Notes under the pieces: model-generated
The model's database searches: none
What the model was told of the DNA's origin: nothing
The model's input: only the letters and a program-made list of their open reading frames with translations
Shown: in pieces, positions 48,001 through 60,640 of the stretch
Numbering within the stretch: position 1 is the first letter of the stretch
Layout: each line of letters opens with the position of its first letter
Translations under genes and position numbers: made by a program
Assembly: GCA_008692225.1 (NCBI GenBank)
Contig: VICG01000010.1
Location: forward strand, 2,046,001-2,110,000
DNA: 64,000 nucleotides
Direction of reading: 5' to 3'
Source of the DNA: Monilinia fructicola
Lineage: Eukaryota; Ascomycota; Leotiomycetes; Helotiales; Sclerotiniaceae

Positions 48001-49570
48001 GAAGTATCGATATGCCAGCCGTTCCTTCATCTCGTCCCGGAAGAGGACATGCGAAGCTGATTGACAAGCCTGAACATTTGCCAGTTCCGAGAATCCATCT
48101 GTGTAATGTCAAATTTTCAATACCACCTACCTTCAAGTTCGCTTTTGGAGCGGGCTTTGCTCTAGGATCGGGATACTTTCGTGGACTTGTAACGTCTGAC
48201 GTTTGTGACACTTGGTGTTCGATACCCGTGATGGTTATGCCCATCTCATCTTTTTTCTTACTGTCACTCGCTATGATATAAATCACCATCTTGGTATGCA
48301 TGCACACATCCGTTCTGCATCCTCCCTCAATCACAACGATTCCATTCTTCTATGTAGTACAAAAGTGCCCTTAAATGTAAGAATATCGAGGCTAAGCGTT
48401 AGAGATCAAATATGCTCACCAGAAATAAGCAAGCTAGCACTTACAGCACCGTATCAGCTCTTGATCTAGTTGTCATACATTCTACTATCCACCAAGGATA
48501 CCTCAATCTATCTCTCCTCACTCTTGGTCTCATTTACACGGTTTATTTTTGCCCTCACCCTCGTACCAAGCTCCATAGTCATTTTCCAACCCTTAACCAA
48601 ATTTTCGCTCCCGTGCAGAGCTCGAATACAAATTGTAAGTAGTCGAGCTATCACTTCTATCCCTGAACAGATGATTTTCCCTTCTTTCTTTCCTTACCAT
48701 GCTTGGCATCCAATCCAGTACTGCGTCATCTAGAGTCCCTGGGGGGCATTGGGGCTTGGAATCTGTTACGGTCATTTTACATACTTCCCACTTGCTGCGA
48801 TTGCTCTATTCGTCCCTGGCAATTATAGAAGACGACCGGAGTAGCTTAGCTGACCACTATGAAACCACTTTACCCGCGGGCCAGAATAGAAACGAAGAAT
48901 CACCGTGCTGTTGTTTAAAGATGTAACATTGCCATGTGTTGGGTACAGAAACCTCCTCCCAAACCGTTCGAGGAAAAGCGAATCTTGGAAGTGCCGTGAT
49001 TCGAAAGGCGAGGAGATTCGTCGAGCGCGCATTTCCCCCACGGGTATATCTCAGATTGGGATTTCACGTAGATCGCAGGCTCGTTGAAAGTTCAGGCTAT
49101 CCCCAATTTCATCCTTGTCCTCCCGTCTCGGTTTCCCCTGCTGGTACTTTTCTGGGGCCGTAATTTGATCTGAGGCTCGGCTACTCTGACCGGTGGCACT
49201 TGCTGGCGTCGAGGTCGGTACTTCGTCGTCGAGGCAAACTTGCTGGAAGTTCAGGTGAGTGTTTTGATCATCAGGGGGTCCTAGGTCCAGATATTTGATA
49301 TGTCGGACTTTTGGAGATACGGAACACATCCACATGATTAATCTGTATTTAAGAGTCCTCAAGTCTCTGTATACCGAGAACTGCGGGATCTAGAATGCGG
49401 TCGGGCCTGTTTATTTGAATTGTGAAAGTCGTGTAGTTCCAATTACCACATCAGTATTCAACACATACTCAGCTTTGCAAACATAAGAAAAAACGAGGTT
49501 ATGGAACCGAAGACCAAATTACAAATTCTCAAACGTCTCATATGGAAAACTTTTTAATTCCAGCGAAAGC
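45073..49570. other. 4.5 kb gene-poor region
   Basis: No gene can be supported. Short frames at 46205-46390, 46886-47080, 47597-47803 and 47996-48334 lack domain features and do not splice into anything I recognise. A CTTTT/poly-T tract lies at 45938-45981. Because frameshifts are common in this sequence, a disrupted gene could be hidden here. Confidence 0.4.
45938..45981. repeat. (TTTTC)n followed by a poly-T tract
   Basis: Several TTTTC units are followed by CATA and an uninterrupted run of about 18 T. It is a simple low-complexity tract downstream of the glycine decarboxylase gene. Confidence 0.8.
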
Positions 49571-50708
49571 TCAATAAGTAGCCGCCAATCTCTGCACCAG
49601 ATACTCCCCCGAATTAATCCCTTCATACTTCCTTTCCCCCATTTCCCCTCCATAAGTCCCCTCAATAGCCTCAATCATTCTATCAAAGTTCGGATTGCAA
49701 AAATACGCCATGCTGTATCTCGCCGGGTAAACACCCTCCTCCCCAATCTCCTGTCCCTCCTTAGGAGGCGGCTCAACAACCCGATGCAAAGTGCTCTTGA
49801 TCAAATCATTACTCCACCGCGCCAACAGATCCCCGGCATTGACCACCACCGTCCCCGGCACCGGCGTCGCATCCACAAACGTTCCCTTCGGACTCTTGAC
49901 CTGGAGTCCCCCCCTCTCATCCTGAAAAAGCAAGGTGATGCTCCCATAATCCGTGTGTTCCCCCGCTCTCACCTGTAGTTTATTCTCCCGAAACACACTC
50001 GCCTTTGCCGGCGGATAGTGCAATAACCGCAACGTATTATCCCCCGCACTCGTGAACTCGTCGAAATATGCTTCCGGGAGATCCATCCCGAGCGCGATGG
50101 CGCGCATGACATTTCTGTGCAGCTCCTTGCACATGTCGTGGAAATGAAGCATCGTCTCTTTAAAGTCCTTTGCATCGCCATCTTCTGGAGTGATGGGTGG
50201 CCAATTATTCGGTAGGCCTTCTTGGCCCTCTCGCCCGATCTCGAAACTCTCCTTCAAATCTGGGGCTTGGGCTTTGAGCTGGGCGACTTTGGTTTTGTCG
50301 GTGAGCGTGGTGGTTTTTTTCGCGTCCGTGGGCTGTATAGCCTCTATTTGCGAACGGGTCGTCCAGGCCAAGGGCTCTTTTTGAGAGGATGGACGAGCGA
50401 AAAATTTGGCGGAAGTGGTGAAGGTGTGCGTGAGAGTGGGGACGGGAATAGGGTGGTGGGAGAGGTAGATGAAACCTGCGGTGCGGAAACCATGGAGGAT
50501 AGATTTTGCGGTTTGGAGACGCTGGGAGGGGGAGCCGGTGAGGAAGTTTGCGAAATTTATTATCTAGAAGGAGGGTTGGGGTGGTTAGCCTGGTTGCGAG
50601 TATGAAGAAGGGGGGTGTGAGAGATGCTTATGATGGTTCGAGATGAAGGGGTATTACAGGAATGACGAGATTATCGGCACCAACTGCCTTTTCTATTTCT
50701 ATCGACAT
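49571..50708 (-). CDS. 2-oxoglutarate/Fe(II)-dependent oxygenase (isopenicillin-N-synthase-like)
   Basis: Exons 50708-50658 and 50563-49571, 94-nt intron (GTAATA donor, CTAG acceptor), 347 aa. The N-terminal DIOX_N-like region (QTAKSILHGFRTAGFIYLSHHPI) is followed by the double-stranded beta-helix core. The iron triad is H220 and D222 (in HTDYGS) with H277 (in STLHRVV), and the 2-oxoglutarate-binding pair is R299/S301 (in ARYSMAYF). Family members oxidise small molecules in primary or secondary metabolism; the substrate cannot be named. Codon use is more C-rich than in the genes before 45 kb. It is divergently oriented from the amidohydrolase gene and may share its regulation. The frame is intact. 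Confidence 0.92.
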
Positions 50709-51586
50709 TTTGTTCGCTAATGCGCTTCACTAGTACATATATCGTTGTCAATCATTCATTGAGATTCAAATAACTCCAAATAAGTATAGAGGTCTGGAAT
50801 GTATATATCCTCATTATCAACCCCTCACAATGACCGAACGCGACCCAAGCCGCTTTCCGTTTTCCGCTTTCCGCATCCAGTAACCAGATCCAGCATACCA
50901 GTCAGAGCATATATTCCATCTCCAAAAAGGAAGGTAAGCGGCACAAGAGGGAAGAATTTATGATCATGGAACCTGAGAATAGAACCCATGACAACAAAAC
51001 CTATGATAATGGACCTTCCCTCGACAGATAAGAGATAGGAAAATCGATGCAAGTACTCTGTCGGATAAACGAACAGGGGGACTAGTGTGCTTAGTGCGGG
51101 GTAGGTTGATCATGAGCTATTGGAGTAGGTTAGAATTCTGCCGAGGATACACCGACACTGCACATACTACTGTCACACTTGTACAAGCTGTGAGTGATAA
51201 GTACAACATTGTGGAATCCATAATAAGCTTAGGGCGGTTAGATGAGCTTGCGAAATTGACATCTCAAGTAACCTCATCAGCTAAAGGAAGCTTACCTAGG
51301 TACTTGCAACTATCTTTCTTCGATTGCATATGGACTTGCATTCCACTCACTACATACATACGCATACATGCACTGGTGCATGCTACTGCACGATCCCGTC
51401 TGCATTGATCAAGTGATCTACGAAATGCTGTCACGATTGGAACTTTCTTTTTCCCATTTCCCAATTGCAAGTAGAACTAATGATTTCCTACAAAACCCAT
51501 CGTTCTTTCCGTGCAATACATCTTCTTTCTCCTTCGTGTGATGTCCCATCGAGCTGTGCGTTAACGACAAATGATAACCTTGAAAA
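50709..51586. promoter_or_regulatory. Divergent promoter region of oxygenase and amidohydrolase
   Basis: 880 bases between divergent starts of two metabolic enzymes. Short TGCATG/CATACATACG-like words occur near 51350-51380. No specific factor site is assigned. Confidence 0.45.
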
Positions 51587-53105
51587 ATGTCGTCGACGTC
51601 CTCTGCCCCAATCGTAGATATACATACGCACATCTACCCACCATCCTATATCGAGCTCCTCAAATCCCGCGATGAAATCCCATATATTCGACAATTTCCC
51701 CCGGCTCAAGAGCATCGATTGGTCATTTTGCCCGCGGAAGATACCCCGAGTACGAGTAGAGGGAGACCCATTGGGCCCGAATAGTATGTTTGGGATTTTC
51801 ATGTTTATTACCGTTCATGGAGATTTCCAAGGAGGGAAATGAAGCAAGGGAATGGAAAGGAATTGATTAAATTGGGGAATATATACGTCGTGCTGGAGGA
51901 TTGATTGGGATTGTTGAGATCTCGAGGATCAAGTGGTCCATCTTACAAAGGCTTTATCCAGTTATGAACCTCTGACAGTTCATGTCCTTAAACATTCTCT
52001 CAAAAAAACCAGACATGTCATCATTCAATTTTCCAGAGACCCCAAAACCACCTACCTCAACCTTCCCCCCTCCTCTCCAACTTAACCACAAACCCTCAAG
52101 CTAACCCCCCTCCCCAGTTATGACATCTCGCAAAGAATCGCCTTCATGAATACCCACTCGATCCGCACGTCGATAATCTCCCTCGCAAACCCCTGGCTCG
52201 ACTGGCTCCCTCCCAGCACCGCCCTCGCCACCGCCCTAACCCTCAACACCGAAATCAACGACCTCTGCACCCTCCACCCAACCCGCCTCTACTTCTTCGG
52301 GGCCCTCCCACTCTCCGCCCCCGCCCCCTCCATCCTAACCGCTATTACCCACCTCCAAACCCTCCCCCACTGCCGCGGCGTGATCCTCGGCACCACCGGT
52401 CTCGGCTCCGGCCTCGACGACCCCTCCCTCCTCCCCGTCCTCGCCGCCCTCTCCACCGCCCATCTCCCCCTCTTCCTGCACCCGCACTACGGCCTCCCCA
52501 CCTCCGTATTCGGCCCGCGCGCCGCTGAATCCGGCCACGTGCTACCGCTCGCCCTCGGCTTCCCGCTCGAGACCACCATAGCCGTGACGCGGATGGTGCT
52601 CGCGGGCGTCTTTGACGCCGTGCCAGAGCTGCAGGTCCTGCTCGCGCACAGCGGGGGCACGCTGCCGTTCCTCGCCGGCCGCATCGAGAGCTGCATCCTG
52701 CACGATGGGCACCTGAAGGCCGGTGGGAGGTTGGCCGGCGGGAGGACAACCATCTGGGAGATTCTGAAGAGGAATGTGTGGTTGGATGCCGTGGTTTATG
52801 GGGATGTGGGCGTCAGGGGCGCGGTCGGCGTGAGTGGAGCTGATCGGGTCATGTTTGGGACTGACGCGCCGTTTTTTCCACCGTTGGATGAGGAGGAGGA
52901 GGAGGAGGGAGAAGAGGGGGTCGAGGGGAAGGAGGCCGATCAAGAAAAGGGGCAGAAGGGTAAGAGATGGTTGAGCGTACAGCTAAATCTCGATGCCATA
53001 AGTAAAGCATGCGGTGCCGGCAGCGAGGAAGAAAAGGCTATCTTGGGGGGTAATGCCATTCGACTTTTCGGGTTAGATCTCCCGACCGAGGGGACCTCTA
53101 CTTGA
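51587..53105 (+). CDS. Amidohydrolase-2 (ACMSD-like) family protein
   Basis: Exons 51587-51783 and 52118-53105 (334-nt intron, GTATGT donor, CCCCAG acceptor), 394 aa. It is a TIM-barrel metal-dependent hydrolase/decarboxylase. The N-terminal metal motif is VDIHTHIYP (H13, H15), followed by FLHPHYG, LAHSGGTLPF and the late acid in MFGTDAPFF. These are the landmarks of the aminocarboxymuconate-semialdehyde decarboxylase group; fungal members act on various aromatic acids, so the substrate is unknown. After GTDAPFFPPLD there is a roughly 25-residue Glu/Gly/Lys low-complexity insert (about 52885-52970) before the last helices. The second exon is strikingly rich in C/G at third positions. The intron is long for this genome, but no alternative exon is evident in it. 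Confidence 0.9.
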
Positions 53106-53367
53106 GGAGCATCGGCGCCAAACCCCTGGAGCAACAACGAATTGCGGAAAGCGGGGAGTGGCCCATTGCACACCTTTGTAGCAAATAGTAGCACGGAGCA
53201 TACGAGGTCGCGATGGAAGATTGAGAAGGCAATGCAATACGATACCATACCATACGATACCATACCATACAATTAATACAAAGCTACTGGCTAACATGGG
53301 ACAAATGCAATGTGGACTTCAATCGGATTGGTAAAATGAGGTAAGATGTATCTTCTAGATGTCATTG

Positions 53368-53437
53368 GAAATGCCAATGCCAATGCCAGTGCCAATACCA
53401 ATGTAAAGGTAGATGTAAATGTAAGTGTAAATGTAAA
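53368..53437. repeat. (AATGCC)n / (AATGTA)n minisatellite
   Basis: Imperfect tandem hexamers: several AATGCC-type units change into AATGTA/GATGTA/AGTGTA units. Confidence 0.7.
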
Positions 53438-53782
53438 GTATGTTTGTTATACTACATCATCAGACCAGAAATATCATACACCATTATCGAAAGCTCCCAG
53501 GCCAGGCAAGAAAGTACCAAATCGGTACAAGTAAGTATAGGGATATATAGGGATATATATATTAAAAAGCTCCGGCCAGGACCCATCCAACAACAGCACC
53601 GCCAGGCACGGGAAAAGATAGATATCTCGATCCGCAGACGTCTAAAGCCCAGCGCCAGGAAATGAAAAAAAAAAGAATAAATAAAAACACCCACCCCCAC
53701 ACACACATACACAAGATGAATGTTTGTTCCTTCTCCCCCATCCAAACGCCATCCCCGTGCCGTTCCGTCTCATGTCCATAAC

Positions 53783-53789
53783 CCTTGTT

Positions 53790-53820
<31 letters not shown>
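53783..53820. repeat. (GTGCTC)n hexanucleotide repeat
   Basis: About five to six tandem GTGCTC units. Confidence 0.8.
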
Positions 53821-53821
<1 letters not shown>

Positions 53822-53998
53822 TATAATACACATGGGTATCAATTCCAACCCAAACCCAACGTTGTCTAAAGGAATGTAAAGAAAATTTTGTTTTTATTGC
53901 TCTGCCTTGCAAGGCCGCGCAAGCAACTGGTGATGGTGAAGTCCTGAGAATATCACGTATCAACCGCGGCAGAGGAGGGATCTTTTCGAAGAAGCGAT

Positions 53999-54932
53999 CT
54001 AGAGAACCCGATGCCGGACCAGAACATCCTTGACGGCTTTTGTGTCGAAGACGGTATCGTCCGGAATCTGATCGATGATGTACGTAAGGTTTGCGAAGAG
54101 ATCTCCTTGGTTCTTGTATGCGAGGATGGCGGGGACACCCGCATTCTCGAATTCGATATCTTCGTAGTGGACGCGGACGAAGTGGACTGTGGGATTGGCG
54201 GCGACGAGCGGGAGCAGGGCCGAGTGAATCACTTGCGAGACGTCGCACTGTCAACTTGTGAGTATGTTTCTGGGTGCAGAAGTGCGAGGAGGAACAACAT
54301 ACCTCGGGGTCATAAACGAAGACGACGACGACGGTTTCTCTGCCCACCTTCTCGATTGCGTCGAGATAGCCCAGAGCATCCACCTCGTCAAATCGTCCGT
54401 ACCGACGCACGCTGGGACTCGTCCTCCTATTCCTAATATCCTTGCCCTCATTCTGAATCTCCACACGACGTTGTTGTCGCCACCTCTCCAGGAATTCCTC
54501 ATCGTCACTCAAACCCGCCTCACTCCCCGACGACGCATCCTTAAAGAACGTCGACCTCTTATCCTCCTTCGTCACCGTGTTCCCCCTCAATTTACTTCTC
54601 CAGCCCCCCGTCTTCCGCGCCTCTTCAAAACTCCTCGCATCCGCAATCACCCCCTTGACTCCCGTCGTCCTTCCGTTGTCAAAGTCTCTATGCGGCAGCT
54701 TGAGCGGCTCGCTCAGCCCGCCCAGCCCCATCGAGCTCGATCGGTCAAACAGTGGCATCTTCATCGTCTCTTCGATATTGCGATTGTGAAATTCGTCTTC
54801 CTCGTCGACGTCGCTATTCTCTCGATCAAAGCTATAATCTCTTGCGTCGTCGGGATGATCGTAATTATCTCTCGCAGAAGCCTTCGCGATGATCTGGTCG
54901 AATTCTTCTTGTGCGGCCGTCTTTCCAGCCAT
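53999..54932 (-). CDS. Phosducin-like protein (Gbeta-gamma chaperone, BDM-1/PhnA type)
   Basis: Exons 54932-54303 and 54247-53999; 55-nt intron, GTATGT donor, GACAG acceptor, phase 0; 292 aa. The N-terminal half has the phosducin helix region (AAQEEFDQII ... DEDEF-like acidic segment). The conserved FLERWRQQRRVEI element precedes the thioredoxin-like C-terminal domain (FDEVDALGYLDAIEK, VVVVFVYDP, VHFVRVHYEDIEFEN, VPAILAYKNQGDLF, DVLVRHRVL). In Cryphonectria and Aspergillus such proteins stabilise the Gbeta subunit and are needed for Gbeta signalling. The Gbeta gene itself lies 8 kb away in this window, on the same strand. An upstream ATG at 54968 is possible; I prefer 54932 (MAGKTAAQEEF). Confidence 0.88.
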
Positions 54933-55557
54933 GGTGCAGGCGGTATTTATATCCGTCAAGGGGGGCACGAGGTCTTGGATGGTGAGGAAGGCTGGTGAAA
55001 TGCTTAGGATGTTTGAAGGATGTGCAGGAAGGATCGCGTGGAAAGGTAGGGCGGTGGCTTCTAGAAGCGGGTAAGATAATCCCTAGTCGAGTATGAGACA
55101 GACGGCAAACTCGTGTTTTTTGGCAGCACTCGGATGTTTTTCCCCCTCTTTTTATTGCGCCGATGATGTGGAATGTGCGCTGCTGCCACCTGGTATCCTG
55201 GAGGGGTAGCTGAAATTTGATCGTGCGGGTTGGCTTGTTAGAGATTCCTACGCAAGGGCCTTGTGGTAGGGAAGGTTGGGGGAAATTCGTGAATCGATTG
55301 GTAGGATTGAGACTGAGATTGGGGAGAATGAGATTGAGGAATGGAAGTGAGAACTGATGAGTATGATTATGATTTTGGTTGCATCAGGCAGAGAAGATCA
55401 TATAGATAGTTGTTTCATAAAACCTGACTATGCGGATAGCATTGGCTTCTTTCTCTGTCTGTATTCTGTTGTAGTTGTGGTCTGGCGAACTTTTGGTTGC
55501 TTACGTTGTCTTTTTCCCGAGAGGATGTGTGAATGAATGAATGGAGGGAGGGAGGAG

Positions 55558-55680
55558 GGATGGATGGATGGATGGATGGATCGTAGATAAATATATGAAC
55601 AGATAATGGATCGATAGATGAATAGATGGATAGATGAATTGATGAATTGATGAATTGATGAATTGATGACTAGATGTATA
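55558..55680. repeat. GGAT / GATGAATT tandem repeats
   Basis: A run of about six GGAT units is followed by degenerate GATAGATG units and then several direct GATGAATT units. Confidence 0.75.
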
Positions 55681-57239
55681 GATAGATACTGTAGCCCTGG
55701 AGATAGTCAGTCGATCAGGTGAGAATACTCTTTATAGAATTGGATTCATAGATATTTCTTTTTCGTCTTGAGATTAAATCTAAATCTAATTCTAATTCTA
55801 ATTCTAATTCTAATTCTATTTTCAACACAGCCTCAAATTAGAAATGAATGATTGAACTGGACTCCAGCTGTATTTGATCGAATGAAAGGAGAAATCATAA
55901 TTAATTGATTGAATTGCCTTATTCCCAATTCCAACTGTTTGCATCTTCTTCTTCCCCCTTCTTTCCTTTCTTTTGCCTTTCGGTGATGGCGATGATTGAA
56001 TTTGGATATGGTTTGTAACTTTGTACTCCGTATGGAGTATTGATTGATTATGCCAGGATAAATAATAAAAGCACAGTCACATATATTCCAAGAAACAGGG
56101 TCCAATTGAGAAAAAAAGGAAGATGCATATTCATTCATGGATATTCAAAAATGATGTGCGTCTTGTACTAACTTGGACTTGGTTCAGGGGTTTTATCTTT
56201 TGGTACGTTAATTGACAAGGTAGGAAGAAGAGAAGATGGATGGATGAATGGATGGATGGATGGATGGATTACTGGATTACTGGATCATGGATTGATGATA
56301 TTTACTATATTTGATCTTTAGTCTTTGGAATTTACTTTCTCTATGGTTGTACTATCCATGGATCTATAAGCCGAACCTGTACGGGGTAGAGAACAAAAAT
56401 GGAAGAAGAGAAGGAGGAAGCGAAGGAGGAAGAGGAGAACGAGCCTCGAGGAGATCAACAAGAACAAGAGGGGAATAACTTCTTAATTCAATAACCCCTT
56501 TGACCTTTACGTTTACGTACGGAGTACAGACAGCATGGATTGCACATACACACACATCAATGATATCTCTCTCCCAATAGACCATCATCACTCATCACTC
56601 ATCACTCATCACACACCGAATATACTTAGTTCTGTCTAAAATCACACAACCTCATGCCTCAAATCCTATCCATCTTACTCTGACCAACTACAAGATCACT
56701 CCTGATCAGCAGTTATTGCCACAAACACCTTATATAGGAAGATGATGAGACATTCCCAGCTTCTCAAGTTCTTATCCCATGTGTTTGTTGTACCTTGGAT
56801 ATAAATAGATGCTCTCAAGGATCTAATGTCTTAATGCCATGAGATTCTTAGTCATGAATAAGAAGTAACCCAACCCTGTATGCAAATCAATATTATTATA
56901 TCAAGTTATCAACATACTACTTACTGTAGGTACTTTCTTGCATTTCCGGGAAGTGAACATCCAATACACTCACACTCACACTCACACGAGTGTACCAAAT
57001 ACTAAGACTTACCAACCCTTTGTTAACCGATATACCCCGATACCCCGATACCCCGATATACCGTGGAAACGCAAGAAACGAGTCATGGAACCGAGTCTTC
57101 TAAGTTTTCTACGTCTAATTAGGACGTTAAGAATTGGTGCATGGATGGATAGATGATGCTTTGCTTGATGTTAATTTACGTTAATACGAAAATCAGATGT
57201 TTCAAGTGTTAGAAGTCAAAAGTTAGAAGTTAGATTTAA

Positions 57240-57262
57240 TACTGTACTGTACTGTACTGTAC
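57240..57262. repeat. (TACTG)n pentanucleotide
   Basis: Four consecutive TACTG-type units (ACTGTACTGTACTGTAC). Confidence 0.7.
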
Positions 57263-59321
57263 AACTCGGTAATTTCATCGACTTCGAATTCATCCATCCC
57301 ACTTCACGGATTCCCCAGTATGAAATCATCATCATCATCATTATTTACCATCTAGATATACTTATTACAACAACAACACTCACAAATCTTGATTTCCTGT
57401 AGATCTATCATCATCTACAGACGTCAAACGTATCAAACACCCATCTACAGCCAAATTCTAAAACGTCCTAATTAATCCCTTAGATCCACTTTCTTCCCGG
57501 AGTACTTCTCTCTTCAGAGTCAACATGTCCGAAGGGTTTCGAGTTTTGACTAAGGTTATCGAACTTTGACAGGTCTGATCTCTCATCGTTCATCGTTCAT
57601 CGTTCATCATTCATCATCATCATTCATCATTCATCAAAATCTTCAACACCCTTCATCGTACTTCTACAAGTCTCATCGCCTCTCAACACCGTCCGTTCAC
57701 TTTCATCCAATTATCGTTGGTAATCCCATCATAAAATCATATATACGATACAAGTTGTTTCCTATTACTGCAATGACCCCATACTCTCAGACTTGTTCAG
57801 AAGACTGTCAAAGCCCTTTTCACAATCTCACCTCGTTAGGGTCCAAAACTACCACTTATGATCTCATCATACGTACTCTTATACATCTATCTTTTCACAG
57901 ATTCTTGTTAATGCTCTCTTCACCATCTTACCAGATTTCAAAGTCATCGCTCATACTCGTAATCTCTTCAAATTCACACATGATCTCATCATGGCCATCT
58001 TATCATACATGCACTCATTACACCGAGCCACTCCTCCACTCTCCCTTCAATCATTCCCAACCTAAAAACCAACCAGTCTCTCCAACTCTCAAAACCACCA
58101 ACCATTAAACTTTACCCTATCTTTCGTCTCATAGCCACTCCTTCAACGCTTTTCCTCTTCCTTTCCCTTTCCAGAACCATCTCGCTCAAAATTCAGATCA
58201 AACCTAAATGCATCTGGATCTGACATGGCACGATACTCCCTCTTCCCCTTTCCACAATCGTCTAATTTAGTCTCGCAAACCAACACTATCCAACATTGAA
58301 TACCCAACTTGCAATTCCCAGCTAATGAACTCCAAACCTCCAAGCCTCAAGCCACACAATGTACCAACCAAATAAGGTATTGACCAACCAGTCTACCAGG
58401 TCTACTTACCAACTCATGGGATTTCACATGAAATAGACCTATCCTTCTTTCATTCTACCGTCGGTGATACCGAGTACTATCTGATTTCTACCTGTCAATC
58501 CAATCCAACCTTAATCTCAATCCTAATCCTGATTCATATTCCAATACACACCACAAAACAATCAACCTCGCCAGTCCATCTACAAATCAACCCATCAACC
58601 TACCCTTCCACAATCCAACCCCCAAAGACCCAACATACCAAATCTCCCCACAACCCAAAGACCAAAAACCGCCATAAAACCAATTACCTAACGCCAACAC
58701 CAATCCCAACGCCAACCCCACAACCCATAAAATAAACCCTCCATCATCCTCCCCTATTTACCCAACCGAAGCTACGAATCGACCGAATCTACCGACTTGA
58801 ACATAGGTACTTCTAACCATACAACTAATGACCAAACCTACTTTCCCAAGCTCCTGGAAGTTATCAATTATTAACATCAACTATCAATCACTACAGTAAC
58901 CAGAAAATGAAGATTAAAAGTCCCGAGTGAACATTCCATCCAATCCAAATCCGAACTAAAAAAAATTCGAACTCCCCAATTTCCATCCGATTTCCTCTCA
59001 ACTCCTGCTGCATATACGGAGTACTCTATATAAACAAACGATCGCCGACTCAATACTCGGTCTATCCATCCATCCATCCATCCATCCTATTTCATCTAGT
59101 ACATCTGATACCTAATTACCTACACCTTCACTACACGCGTATGTACATAGTATAAGCATACATATAAGAAAACCAACCTCCCCCCCGGCACCCCTTCACC
59201 CCCCGAAAACCCTCAATACGCAAGTCCCAACGAAGAAGGAATTTATGTATTCATTTATTTATCTGCTGATTATCATCATCTAATCAATCTATTCCACGCA
59301 TCCCATCTATGCCCTCCTCCG

Positions 59322-59352
59322 TCCATCCATCCATCCATCCATCCATCCATCC
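59322..59352. repeat. (CCAT)n tetranucleotide
   Basis: About seven tandem CCAT units. The same unit occurs at 59064-59087 and its complement at 55558 and 56240. Confidence 0.85.
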
Positions 59353-60551
59353 ACAAGTAAATAAGTAAATAAACGAAAGGCACCCCCTTTTCCCCACCCA
59401 TCGAATCATGCATGCCATGATCCATCCGAGTGATATCTCAAGCCATCGCATAGAATAAATAGATGCTCTCTCTGCTCCCACCATCAAGTATATAATCAGT
59501 ATATATTTATTACGTTACGTGCTTCGATTTGACGCTTGGAAGCTACAAGCTGTGATCTTTGATCAACAGACAGTGTTTGTTATATGCATGCGTGCATGCA
59601 TGCATACATGCATACCGTAAGATGAATCAATCAATTACCCCTCAACTGATATTGTTGATTAAGCGAACAGCTATCTTGTACATACCAAAATATACTTGTA
59701 CCTTAAAACTATACCCATTCATTCCACCTAAAATCCATACACACCACACCACAAAACAGAACAGAACAGAACAGAACAGAACAAAATCTATACTAAAAAA
59801 ACCATCGTAAGTAACATCCGGCGCGCTGGATGTTGAAGATTTTCAGTAGAAGAATAATAGGAGAGTTAGATTTTTACAATTATGATTATAATAATAATAA
59901 CAATGACAATAATAATGACAACAACAACAACAATGACAATAACAATAAGAATCAATAATAATCCCAAACTAACCAAGAAACCCTTTTATACACAGAATGA
60001 TGAATCACTACATCCAATACTCCAGCACAGGAAGGAGTCCAACCAACCCACCACCTAACTACCTACCCACCTACCTACCTACCTTGAAGAAGACCCCTCA
60101 AGCAATGATTTTCCATTTTCCATTCAACGCAAGTAGAGGTGAGTATATGTTCCCGCGCAGACACTATCAAAATATAAGCCAATCCTCCAATCCTCCAATC
60201 CTCCAATCCTCTAATCCTCTAATTCTTCAACTTTCCAAGATTCCCAAGGTCCTCTTTGATATATCGATACATTGATCGAACAGTTTCCTAAAGAATGGAT
60301 AGAATGGATGGATGGATAGACAGATGTAAATCTTGAGTTCTCGTCTCAAGTTAGCACCCGAAGATTCACTGTGGGGAAATATTCTGGAGATTTCCTTGTG
60401 TGGGTGCTTGTGTTGAGGAGATTTTTGTTATGGTTTTTTTTTGTTAGAGTGTTTTATTAGTGTGATGTGAGGAGAGGAGAGGAGAGGAAAGGGGGGGATC
60501 TTGGTGTGAGAGTGGGGTTGGCAAGATATAGGTTTGGCTGTTTCGAGTAAT

Positions 60552-60640
60552 AAGGTTAATATATATATGTGTGTGTATATTTGTGTATATGTATATATAT
60601 GTGTATGTATATATGTATGTATATATGTATATATGTACAT
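60552..60640. repeat. (TATG)n / (TG)n low-complexity tract
   Basis: Alternating TATATG and GTGTGTATAT units over about 90 bases. Confidence 0.75.

Larger units (their letters stand above)
53106..53998. other. Intergenic, convergent 3' ends, with short tandem repeats
   Basis: Contains an ATACCATACC/ATACGATACC run (53238-53272), an AATGCCAATGCCAGTGCC hexamer series passing into AATGTAAAGGTAGATGTA (53368-53437) and a CTCGTG hexamer repeat (53783-53820). An open frame on the minus strand through this area is only a continuation through the intron of the phosducin-like gene. Confidence 0.6.

Noticed and set aside
46205..48334. Several 60-110-residue frames downstream of the glycine decarboxylase gene
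   Set aside because: No motifs, inconsistent codon patterns and no splice joins that make a longer protein.
53368..53820. CRISPR-like spaced repeats
   Set aside because: Units are contiguous hexamers with no unique spacers, and the genome is eukaryotic.
53562..54302. Extension of the phosducin-like frame to 468 residues
   Set aside because: This is read-through of a normal GTATGT-AG intron; the real second exon lies in another frame and ends the phosducin fold properly.
57566..58108. 180-residue open frame on the plus strand
   Set aside because: Composed of Ser/His/Ile/Pro repeats from CAT/CTC-rich DNA; no domain, and typical of translated microsatellite-like sequence.
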